From an uncultured Hyphomicrobium sp. (GTDB lineage: Bacteria; Pseudomonadota; Alphaproteobacteria; Rhizobiales; Hyphomicrobiaceae), in contig NZ_CADEFI010000006.1 in assembly GCF_902826555.1 (NCBI RefSeq), positions 69,723 to 120,958 of the forward strand: a stretch of DNA of 51,236 nucleotides, read 5' to 3'. The notes beneath the pieces are model-generated. The model saw only the letters and a list, made by a program, of their open reading frames with translations. It had not been told where the DNA came from and did no database searches. The position numbers and the translations under genes were made by a program. Each line of letters opens with the position of its first letter. Position 1 is the stretch's first letter. Below are positions 19,507-27,328 of the stretch, one piece after another.

Positions 19507-20709
19507 ATGGCATTGCAGGACGAGACATCAGACGGCACCGCCCTCGGCGGGCGCGCCCCTTCAAAGCGCAGTGACATCGCCAGCTTCATCGTCATGGACG
19601 TCATGCGCGCCGCGGCGGATCTCGAAGCTCAAGGACGCAGCGTCATTCACATGGAGGTCGGCCAGCCCGGCACCGGCGCCCCGGAAGCGGCCCTCGCCGC
19701 CGTCCGTAATTCCCTCGAGACAGATACTTTGGGGTATACTGCCGCGCTCGGCATCGGCCCATTGCGGGCGCGTATCGCCGCGAGCTATCGCGAGCGTTAT
19801 GGCATCGATGTTGCCGAAAGCAGGGTCGTGGTTTGCACGGGATCGTCCGCAGCATTCATCCTGGCCTTCCTGGCGCTCTTCGACGCCCGCGCGCGCGTTG
19901 CGCTCCCCTCTCCGGGTTACCCCTGCTACCGCCATATTCTGTCGGCACTCGGCTGCGCAACGCCGCTGATCGAGACTGGAGCCGAAACGCGCTGGATGCC
20001 GACGCGCGATGCGCTAGCTGCCCTGCATCGCGACCAGGCCCTCGACGGCCTCCTGATCGCGAGCCCGGCCAACCCCACCGGCACGATGATCGAGCCCGCG
20101 CGCCTCGCAGAGCTTGTCCGCTTTTGCGACGAGCACGGCCTTTGGTTCGTCTCGGATGAGATCTACCACGGCCTCACCTATGAGGCTCCTGCCACCACCG
20201 CCCTTGCCGTTTCCGACAACGTCGTCGTCATCAACAGCTTCTCGAAATACTATGCCATGACGGGCTGGCGCATCGGCTGGCTGGTCGTGCCGCCGTCCCT
20301 CGTCCGCACCGTCGAGCGCCTGCAGCAGAACCTTTTCATCTCCCCACCCGCCGTTTCGCAGGTCGCAGCCCTCGGCGCCTTCCGGGATTCAGCCGAGCTG
20401 GAACGCAACCGCGAGGTCTACGCGCAGAACCGCGCGCTCCTGCTGGAAGCGCTCCCACAATCCGGGCTGACGGAACTCGCACCGGCGGACGGCGCCTTCT
20501 ACCTCTACGCCGACGTTTCGGCCTTCACCGGGGACTCCCGCGCCTTCGCGACCGCCATGCTCAACGAGATCGGCGTGGCCGTGACCCCGGGCCTCGATTT
20601 CGACGAGCGGCGCGGCCACCGCTTCCTGCGCTTTTCGTACGCCGGAACCACGAGCGACATGGCAGAGGCTGCGCAGCGCATCAAAGGCTGGTCGCGGCTG
20701 AAACCCTGA
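19507..20709 (+). CDS. Pyridoxal-phosphate aminotransferase, class I/II
   Basis: About 400 aa from ATG 19507. The fold-type I hallmarks are HMEVGQPGTGAP near the N-terminus, ASPANPTGTM with the Asn contact to PLP, SDEIYHGLTY with Asp and Tyr, and NSFSKYYAMTGWRIGWL carrying the PLP lysine near residue 240; the C-terminal Arg lies in RFLRFSYAG. This matches aspartate/aromatic-type aminotransferases; the amino donor cannot be fixed from sequence. No close downstream partner exists on its strand. Confidence 0.9.
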   Translation: MALQDETSDGTALGGRAPSKRSDIASFIVMDVMRAAADLEAQGRSVIHMEVGQPGTGAPEAALAAVRNSLETDTLGYTAALGIGPLRARIAASYRERYGIDVAESRVVVCTGSSAAFILAFLALFDARARVALPSPGYPCYRHILSALGCATPLIETGAETRWMPTRDALAALHRDQALDGLLIASPANPTGTMIEPARLAELVRFCDEHGLWFVSDEIYHGLTYEAPATTALAVSDNVVVINSFSKYYAMTGWRIGWLVVPPSLVRTVERLQQNLFISPPAVSQVAALGAFRDSAELERNREVYAQNRALLLEALPQSGLTELAPADGAFYLYADVSAFTGDSRAFATAMLNEIGVAVTPGLDFDERRGHRFLRFSYAGTTSDMAEAAQRIKGWSRLKP

Positions 20710-20778
20710 GCTTGATCAAACACGAAGCGTCATGCCGCCACGGGCAGGGCACTCACGCAAGGCAGACGAAAACGCGGC

Positions 20779-20813
20779 GGCTGTGATGTTCACAGCCACC
20801 GGTCGCAGCCGGT
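20779..20813 (+). repeat. Two back-to-back hairpins after the aminotransferase gene
   Basis: GGCTGTGA-tgt-TCACAGCC (20779–20797) is a perfect 8-bp stem, directly followed by ACCGG-tcgcag-CCGGT (20798–20813). No U-run follows on either strand. They lie 70 nt beyond the aminotransferase stop and probably protect or end that transcript. Confidence 0.5.
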
Positions 20814-20824
20814 GTCGTCTGACG

Positions 20825-20859
20825 CGGGAAAGAGAAAGGGGACGCGTGCACGCCCCCTT
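20825..20859 (-). terminator. Possible terminator of the M15-like peptidase gene
   Basis: Read on the minus strand, AAGGGG and CCCCTT (20836–20859) close a stem that also contains the palindrome CGTGCACG, followed by a pyrimidine-rich TTTCTCTTTCCC. It starts 9 nt past the gene's stop. The U-tract is interrupted, so efficiency is doubtful. Confidence 0.4.
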
Positions 20860-20867
20860 CCGATAGC

Positions 20868-21497
20868 CTAGCCCTTGCGGCGGCCGCCGCCGGCACCGAG
20901 CGACACGAAACGCGGACCGATGTCGACGTGGATGTGGCTCATGCGGGCATATGTCATGGTGCCGCCCGCGTGATGGTTGGCGCGCAGCCAGTTGACGATT
21001 GCCGCCTTGCGGCCGCCCGCCTCGAAATCGACGGCGAGGCCGAAGCCGTGCTTCGACGGCTTGCCGCTTCCGGCGATGCGTGCGCCAGGGCGGCAGGTGG
21101 AGATGACGTTCACCGGCCCGAACTGGGCCTCGATGCGATCGAGAAGCGCACGCGCCGACGCCTGCAGGCAGCCGCGCGAGGCTCCGCCTCCGCCGCCACC
21201 CGAATGGCTGGCCGTCACGGCACGAGCCGCAAGCTGCTTTTTGGCGCCGCTCGATGCGTACTTCTTCTTGCCACCGGCAGCGTACTTGCCGGTACCGCGA
21301 TGCTTTGCGGACTTCCGGTACGTACCGGTCCGCCGCGCGGTCGCCTGCTTCTTGGCACGCTGCGGACGCGCGCTGGCCCGTCCATCGTTCTCGTAAAGCG
21401 AGCTGATCGGTCCGTGATCGACCCGTGCTTCGGCAGGCGCGGAGAGGCAGGCGGCAGCGCCCATAGCCAGCACCGCAGCAATAATAGGCTTACTCAT
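20868..21497 (-). CDS. M15-like (YcbK-type) peptidase domain protein, exported
   Basis: Likely periplasmic peptidoglycan peptidase, about 209 aa from ATG 21497 (AAGGGAG 6 nt upstream). A signal peptide (KPIIAAVLAMGAAACLSAPA) is followed by a very basic, Ala/Lys/Gly-rich low-complexity region (residues 35–105) that could bind the wall, then a six-Gly run and the peptidase domain. Zinc-site residues are visible as SKHGFGLAVDFE (His and Asp) and SHIHVDIG (His). CRPGARIAGSGKPSKHG matches the YcbK/M15_3 type. It sits between an aminotransferase and rne; no operon partner. Confidence 0.82.
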   Translation of the reverse strand: MSKPIIAAVLAMGAAACLSAPAEARVDHGPISSLYENDGRASARPQRAKKQATARRTGTYRKSAKHRGTGKYAAGGKKKYASSGAKKQLAARAVTASHSGGGGGGASRGCLQASARALLDRIEAQFGPVNVISTCRPGARIAGSGKPSKHGFGLAVDFEAGGRKAAIVNWLRANHHAGGTMTYARMSHIHVDIGPRFVSLGAGGGRRKG

Positions 21498-21887
21498 GAA
21501 AGACTCCCTTGATGTCTTGCTAGTTCCGGAATTGTCAAACAGAGCCAAAGACCCACCCGGCTCCGCATCCGGAAGACTTCAAGTCATGCGAGGACAATTA
21601 GTCGAACGAGACAAAATTCATCCACGTGACATCATGTGAAGGATCACCGCGTTATCCAGCAGGGCGCTGGATTTGCATGCTGCGGCCCCCCGATCACTCG
21701 ACATGACCAGCGGCAGTCACCAGCGGGTTATGGTGAAAATGAGACGAGTTCCGCGACATCCGGCAGCAGCAGCCGACCGCGAATACGTAGAACTCCTGAT
21801 ATCGCTAGAAAAATTAGCGCCGGAAAGCGAAACGAGAAAAATTGTCGCGCCGGCCGCACGTTGAGCGGCGACAGTGAAATCAAAATG
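21498..21887. other. Intergenic region between the M15-like gene and the rne terminator
   Basis: About 390 bp that should include the promoter of the minus-strand M15-like gene. Short open frames on the plus strand (for example 21673–21864) lack a ribosome-binding site and any recognisable protein. A TTGACA on the minus strand near 21533–21538 lacks a matching −10 element. Nothing else is supportable. Confidence 0.35.
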
Positions 21888-21918
21888 TGAAAAAGGCCGG
21901 GCTTTTGAGCCCGGCCTT
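21886..21918 (-). terminator. Rho-independent terminator of rne
   Basis: On the minus strand AAGGCCGGGC and GCCCGGCCTT form a perfect 10-bp stem with loop TCAAAA, followed by TTTCACATTTTG. It begins 28 nt after the rne stop. Confidence 0.85.
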
Positions 21919-21946
21919 CGTCTTATGAACCTAAGATCCAATGCAG

Positions 21947-24900
21947 TCAGCCGCCGAGACGGCGCTGCCACCAGCCGCGCTTCGCCGGTCCCTCGCCGTT
22001 CGCATCTGCGCCTCCGGCTTGATCCGGCGACACCACCACCCGCTCGAGCTTGGGCTCGGCAGATGCGGCCTGGCGAGCCCTGACCCGCGCCAGCACCGTG
22101 CTTCCTTCTTCGACCGCAGGTTCGCGCTCCTCGGAACTCGCCGGCGGCGAAGCCGCGGCCGCAGGCGCAGCCGGCTGCGCTTCACGCTGCGGACGCGAGC
22201 GACGTCCATCGTCCTCGCGCGGCCCGGAACCCCGGCGACGCGGCTCGCGCGCCGCAGGCGGCTCACCCCCACTCCGCTCCGAAGCCGTATCGCTCTGGCT
22301 GATCTCGCCGGCAGCTGTCTCCTGGCCGTCCGCTTCGCCGGCGTCTTCAGCTTGAAAACCAGCTTCGCCCGCGCCGACTTCACCCTCGTGGCGAGCCCGG
22401 TCTCTCCCGCGCCGTCCACCGCGACGGCCGCGACGGCGACGGCGACCGCCATTGCCGTCCTCGTGACCATCATGCTGACCGCCCGCGCCATTGCGCTGGC
22501 CGCCTGCGCCTTCACGTTCGCCGTCCGCCGCGCGCGGAGCATCGTCCTCATGGAACTCGTCGCGGGTTTCGGCGGCATCTCCGTTGCCGCCGGCCTCGAC
22601 CGGTCCCTCGTGATCCTCGGCGAACTCGTCGTCATAAGGCTGCGCAGCCTGATCGCCACGGCGCCCGTCGTTGCGCCCATCGCCACGACCTTCGCCGCCG
22701 CGACGGCCACGTCTGCGGCGCTTGCGCCGGCCGCCTTCGCCGCGACCTTCGTCCCCTCGCCCGCGATGCTCGGAGCGCGACTCCGTGCCGACCTGCGTGT
22801 CGGCTTCGTCATCCTCGGCCTCGACCTCCGACGAGTCGGCCTCGGCCGATTCCCCGGCAAAGCCCCAATCCATGTTGACGGCAGCGCGATCCGGACGGCG
22901 TGCCGCCACGGGAGCCGCATGCCCCTTCTCGATCAGGAAGTTTGCGCCCTGCAGCTTGTCGCTCGCCTGCACGGTGACGAACACGCCCTGGCGCACCTCC
23001 ATCTCGTTGATGAAGTGGCGCTTGTTGTTGAGGATATAGAGCGCGACGCTCGACGTGGTGGTCGCGACCAGCGACGTGCGCGCGCCCGCCATCAGCGCAT
23101 CCTCGATGGCGCGCAACACGGCAAGTGCCACGCTTTCCGTCGAGCGGATGATGCCGGTGCCCTGGCAATGCGGGCACTGCGAGGTCGAACCCTCGAGCAC
23201 GCCCGAACGCAAGCGCTGGCGGCTCATCTCCATCAGACCGAAGTGGCTGATGCGCCCGAGCTGGATGCGGGCCCTGTCGAAGCGCAGCGCGTCCTTGAGA
23301 CGGCGTTCCACGGCGCGGTTGTTGCGCTTCTCCTCCATGTCGATGAAGTCGATGACGATCAGGCCGGCGAGGTCGCGTAGCTTGAGCTGGCGCGCGATCT
23401 CGTCCGACGCCTCAAGGTTGGTGTTGAGCGCCGTCTCCTCGATCGAGAACTCGCGCGTCGACTTGCCCGAGTTGACGTCGATCGCCACCAACGCTTCCGT
23501 CTGGTTGATGACGAGGTATCCGCCGGACTTGAGCGTCACATAAGGATTGAACATCGCATTGAGCTGGCGCTCGATGCCGTACTTCGTGAACAGCGGTTCC
23601 GGATCCTGGTGCGGGATGACGTTCTTGGCATGGCTCGGCATGAGCATGCGCATGAAGTCCTTCGCATCCTTGTGGGCATGCTCGCCCGCGACCACGATCT
23701 CCTCCACGTCCTTGTTGTAAAGGTCGCGGATCGAACGCTTGATCAGATTGCCTTCCTCGTAGACGAGGCTCGGCGCCGTGGATTCGAGCGTCAGGTCACG
23801 CACGCTCTCCCACAGGCGCAGGAGATATTCGAAGTCGCGCTTGATCTCCTGCTTGGTGCGCGAGGCACCCGCCGTGCGGATGATGAGCCCCATGCCCTCG
23901 GGCACTTCGAGCTCCTGCGCGATAGCCTTGAGGCGCTTCCTGTCCTGCGGATTTGTGATCTTGCGCGAGATGCCGCCACCGCGCGCGGTGTTGGGCATCA
24001 GCACCGTGTAACGGCCGGCAAGCGACAAATAGGTCGTGAGCGCCGCACCCTTGTTGCCGCGTTCCTCTTTGACCACCTGCACCAGAATGACCTGGCGGCG
24101 TTTGATGACTTCCTGGATCTTGTAGCTGCGCGGACGTCGGCGCGGACGCGAGGGCAGCTCTTCGAGAGCGTCTTCGGACCCGGCACTCTCGACAGACTCC
24201 GGCTCGGCAGCGGCTCGGGCAACAACCTGCACCCCGCCCTCTCCACCTTCGCCGGGAGCCGCCTCGGAAGTGGCACCCGCCGATGCAGCCGCGGCCTCCG
24301 GAGCCGCATCCTCGGCATGGGGCTCGTCGTGGTCGTCGTCGGTCGCGGAGGCGTCATCAGCCCCTTCGAAGCCGCCCGCGCTTTCCGGCGCAGCAACCTC
24401 CTCGACAAGCGTTTCGTCGCGCTCGACGGCTTCCGAGATCACGTGCGGACGATCGTCCTCCTCGGCGTGGTGATCGTCGTGGTGGTCCGAATGATCGTCG
24501 TCGTCATGGACGTCGACCAGGCCGCTGTCCTCGCCGTGCTCGTCGGCGTCGCTATCCTCGTCGTCGGCGCGGGGCGCGTCATCGCCTGAAGCCTCCGATC
24601 CGCGACTGGTATTCTCGGGACGCCGGCGGCGCGCCAGCCGCTCGGCGCGTGCGTCGGCAGCTGCCTCCTCCTCGGCTTCGGCCAGCGCCTCCTCCTCGAG
24701 GAGCGCCCGGCGGTCGGCCATCGGGATCTGATAGTAGTCCGGATGAATTTCGTTGAAGGCGAGAAAGCCGTGGCGGTTCCCGCCGTAGTCGACGAACGCC
24801 GCCTGCAGCGACGGCTCGACGCGCGTAACCTTTGCCAGATAGATGTTCCCGCGTAGGAGCTTGCGGGCAGCGCTCTCGTAGTCGAACTCCTCTACACGTC

Positions 24901-24970
24901 CGTTACGAAGAACCACCACCCGCGTCTCTTCGGGGTGGGTGGCATCGATAAGCATCTTGTTTGGTGCCAT
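21947..24970 (-). CDS. rne: Ribonuclease E
   Basis: Essential endoribonuclease and degradosome scaffold, 1007 aa. The N-terminus MLIDATHPEETRVVVLRNGR and YLAKVTRVEPSLQAAFVDYG begin the S1 domain. The S1 region is interrupted from roughly residue 105 to 275 by an acidic, His-rich insert (DDDDHSDHHDDHH near 158) before it resumes at YKIQEVIKRRQVILVQVVKE. The catalytic Asp residues lie in LVAIDVNSGKS (near 496) and GLIVIDFIDM (near 538); CPHCQG near 600 is the Zn-link. The last 300 residues are Arg/Gly/Glu-rich and disordered, ending in KRGWWQRRLGG. AGGA lies 10 nt before ATG 24970. A terminator follows. Confidence 0.96.
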   Translation of the reverse strand: MAPNKMLIDATHPEETRVVVLRNGRVEEFDYESAARKLLRGNIYLAKVTRVEPSLQAAFVDYGGNRHGFLAFNEIHPDYYQIPMADRRALLEEEALAEAEEEAAADARAERLARRRRPENTSRGSEASGDDAPRADDEDSDADEHGEDSGLVDVHDDDDHSDHHDDHHAEEDDRPHVISEAVERDETLVEEVAAPESAGGFEGADDASATDDDHDEPHAEDAAPEAAAASAGATSEAAPGEGGEGGVQVVARAAAEPESVESAGSEDALEELPSRPRRRPRSYKIQEVIKRRQVILVQVVKEERGNKGAALTTYLSLAGRYTVLMPNTARGGGISRKITNPQDRKRLKAIAQELEVPEGMGLIIRTAGASRTKQEIKRDFEYLLRLWESVRDLTLESTAPSLVYEEGNLIKRSIRDLYNKDVEEIVVAGEHAHKDAKDFMRMLMPSHAKNVIPHQDPEPLFTKYGIERQLNAMFNPYVTLKSGGYLVINQTEALVAIDVNSGKSTREFSIEETALNTNLEASDEIARQLKLRDLAGLIVIDFIDMEEKRNNRAVERRLKDALRFDRARIQLGRISHFGLMEMSRQRLRSGVLEGSTSQCPHCQGTGIIRSTESVALAVLRAIEDALMAGARTSLVATTTSSVALYILNNKRHFINEMEVRQGVFVTVQASDKLQGANFLIEKGHAAPVAARRPDRAAVNMDWGFAGESAEADSSEVEAEDDEADTQVGTESRSEHRGRGDEGRGEGGRRKRRRRGRRGGEGRGDGRNDGRRGDQAAQPYDDEFAEDHEGPVEAGGNGDAAETRDEFHEDDAPRAADGEREGAGGQRNGAGGQHDGHEDGNGGRRRRRGRRGGRRGRDRARHEGEVGAGEAGFQAEDAGEADGQETAAGEISQSDTASERSGGEPPAAREPRRRGSGPREDDGRRSRPQREAQPAAPAAAASPPASSEEREPAVEEGSTVLARVRARQAASAEPKLERVVVSPDQAGGADANGEGPAKRGWWQRRLGG

Positions 24971-24990
24971 GTGTTTTTATCCTTTGCGCG

Positions 24991-25028
24991 CCGGTGGGCC
25001 GAACCACCGGAACCGGCCAGACGGCCGG
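24991..25028 (-). promoter_or_regulatory. Paired hairpins in the rne leader
   Basis: Two perfect hairpins lie 20–58 nt before the rne start: CCGGTGG/CCACCGG (24991–25010) and CCGGCC/GGCCGG (25013–25028). In E. coli the rne 5' UTR carries hairpins through which RNase E lowers its own mRNA; a similar role here is inference from position and structure. Confidence 0.5.
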
Positions 25029-25851
25029 AGGCGACTTGCGGCCTAGTCGTGGCGCGCGCCTTTGTTGTGGGTGAATGGATGGGGGTTTGAGCGAAAAAGC
25101 TACGGGCGCGCATTCCGTGCACAACCGGAGTGTCCGATTGCGCGATGCCGCGAGCCGTTGTGGGCTCGGAGGCGAAAGGCAGGAATGTGCGGTCGATCTG
25201 CATGTGGACGAATATGGCCTCGAACAATTGATCCGGAGCGCGTGGGCTGGTGCGCGTCGGCAGAAAGCGGTGCCCGGCGTTCCCCCGGCGCGTGCGCGGC
25301 TTTTTTGCTGCACGAGCGCCCAAGTACGTTCCGGATTCACATGAGGACAGCGTCGACCGTCGTCGGGCGTATCGCCCTCGCTCGGCAGGAACACGTGTCC
25401 TGCCCGCCTGCGGCACCCCTTTCGCGGCGCCAGGTCAGGCAAGCTGCACCGTGAGCGAGACCGCTCTCGGACCTGGACGCTGGGGCAACGCAGCTCGGAA
25501 CACCACGAGCCCGGACCCGCATGCGGGAACATTGGGCAAAGATGTAGCCGGTCACGAAGCACGCGCTGCCGTTGTCAGGCCGTGCGCATCGTCCGCTTCG
25601 GGGGACTTGCGGGCTGACATGAAACCGGTCTTCAACCAGACCGAGCAGTCAGCTGCCGACTGAACTCTCGCGCGAAGAGGACGTACTCGAACACGATGCA
25701 GTTTGATTTTGTACGGGTTCGCCGACAGTGTGGCAAGCATGTTTGTAGGCGACAGCGCCATGAAAAGCCGCAGACTTGCGGAATTCGCCCGAATATGACC
25801 TAACTTGTAGCGCCTACGTGATAATTTGCTCACGAACGCGATAGGGGCCGC
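25029..25851. other. Long divergent intergenic region between rne and amiC
   Basis: More than 800 bp without a supportable gene. Open frames here have no ribosome-binding site and unnatural composition. The length fits a long rne leader plus the amiC promoter. A plus-strand GATAAT lies near 25819 without a good −35 partner. Nothing else seen. Confidence 0.4.
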
Positions 25852-27114
25852 GTGCTGCCGGGGATGCAAATGAGGGCCGGAACTGTGGGCCTGCAGGCGG
25901 CGCGTGTTGCCGTCGCGGTGCTGATGCATGTCTGGATCTGCGCGGGAGCCCTGGCGAACGAAACAGCCTCCGCCACGCGCGCCAGCCTGTCGGGCGACCA
26001 GCACCGGACCACCTTCCAGCTCGACCTCTCGCTGGGCGTTCCAGCCGAGATCTACACCCTGGCCAATCCCTATCGCGTGGTCATCGACCTCCCCGACGTC
26101 GAGTTTCGCCTTCCCGACGGCACCGGACAGAACGGCAGCGGTTTGGTCCGCGCGTTCCGTTACGGCCTCTTTGCGGAAAAGAAGGCGCGCGTGGTGCTCG
26201 ACACGACCGGCCCGGTCCGCATCGAGCGCGCAGCCATGACCGCGGCAGCGCAAGGCAAAGGGATCGTCTTTGCCTTCGACATGGTGACGACTGATCCGGC
26301 CAGTTTCGGCGTTGGCACCGGAGCAGCGAAGGCAGCCGAAGACCCCGCTGCCGCACCGCCTGCCGCGACCCAGGAGCCCCAGAAGCCCAAAAGCCATGGC
26401 AAACCCGTCATCATGATCGATCCAGGCCACGGCGGAATCGACGGCGGCGCCGTTAGCGCGTCGAGCCTGCTGGAGAAAGATGTCGTGTTGGCCGTCGGTA
26501 AGGAGCTGGGTCGCCAGCTGACATCCACCGGCCGCTATGACGTACACATGACGCGCTCGTCCGACGTATTCGTTTCTCTCGACCAGCGCCTGGGGCTCTC
26601 GTCCAAGCAGGGCGTTGATCTCTTCATCTCGCTGCACGCGGATTCGCTCTCGGCCGAGAACGGAGCCCAGACCGTTCGTGGAGCGACGATTTACACGCTC
26701 TCCGAGCGCGCCTCCGACGAGCAGGCCCGCCGCATGGCCGAGAAAGAAAACGCCTCCGACCTCGTCGCCGGCCTGAACGTCGCCGACAGCGAAGGCGACG
26801 ATGAGGTGAAAAGCATCCTCTTCGATCTCATGAAACGGGAGACCGCCAACTTTTCCGCCGACTTCTCGAATGCGTTGGTGCGCAAGCTGAAGGCGGCGAC
26901 CCCGCTCGCCCGCGAGCCACAGCGCGCGGCCGCGTTCAAGGTCCTGAAGCAGACCCATGCGCCCTCGGTTCTGGTGGAGCTCGGCTACCTCAGCAATCCA
27001 GAAGACGAGAAGCTGCTCAATTCGCCGCCTTGGAGAAAGAAGATCGCGGGATCCATCACCGCAGCGATCGACAGCTACTTCTCGAGGCGCACGGCCGGCT
27101 CGACCGGCCCCTGA
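25852..27114 (+). CDS. amiC: N-acetylmuramoyl-L-alanine amidase (AmiC-type)
   Basis: Periplasmic zinc amidase that splits septal peptidoglycan during cell separation. Up to 420 aa from GTG 25852; ATGs at 25864 and 25870 give shorter signal peptides and 25870 has GGGG 6 nt upstream. After the signal sequence an AMIN domain (YRVVIDLPDVEFRLP) targets the septum, then a Pro/Ala linker near residues 155–180 leads to the Amidase_3 domain: VIMIDPGHGGIDGGAV (His), LLEKDVVLAVG (Glu), DLFISLHADS (His) and LVELGYLSNPEDEKLL (catalytic Glu). mrcA follows 214 nt later; a 7-bp hairpin (27137–27153) without a U-run lies between. Confidence 0.94.
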   Translation: MLPGMQMRAGTVGLQAARVAVAVLMHVWICAGALANETASATRASLSGDQHRTTFQLDLSLGVPAEIYTLANPYRVVIDLPDVEFRLPDGTGQNGSGLVRAFRYGLFAEKKARVVLDTTGPVRIERAAMTAAAQGKGIVFAFDMVTTDPASFGVGTGAAKAAEDPAAAPPAATQEPQKPKSHGKPVIMIDPGHGGIDGGAVSASSLLEKDVVLAVGKELGRQLTSTGRYDVHMTRSSDVFVSLDQRLGLSSKQGVDLFISLHADSLSAENGAQTVRGATIYTLSERASDEQARRMAEKENASDLVAGLNVADSEGDDEVKSILFDLMKRETANFSADFSNALVRKLKAATPLAREPQRAAAFKVLKQTHAPSVLVELGYLSNPEDEKLLNSPPWRKKIAGSITAAIDSYFSRRTAGSTGP

Positions 27115-27328
27115 GCGCCGGCCGGCCCTCCCGGGACGCCCTGCCGCAGGGCGCGCCACAGGCCCGTTCTCATTGACAAATTAGCGTTTAGGAAATCCCG
27201 GGTTTATGGACGACGTACTGCCACATTCCATGTTAATGTTCGGGCTTGATCCACGGGTTGCTGCAGTGCAATAGCAGTGCGCCGAGACACCAGTTGCACC
27301 TGAACACGGTCGAGCGGACCCAGGCGGA

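Noticed and set aside
21673-21864. Small plus-strand ORF in the gap before rne
   Set aside because: No ribosome-binding site, no recognisable protein and no codon-position bias.
25285-25312. TTTTTT after a short GC stem upstream of rne
   Set aside because: The stem is only about 4 bp and no plus-strand gene precedes it.
27137-27153. Hairpin after amiC as terminator
   Set aside because: Perfect 7-bp stem but no U-run; it is noted under amiC only.
27173-27201. TTGACA upstream of mrcA as promoter
   Set aside because: A perfect −35 hexamer, but no −10-like sequence at 16–18 nt spacing.
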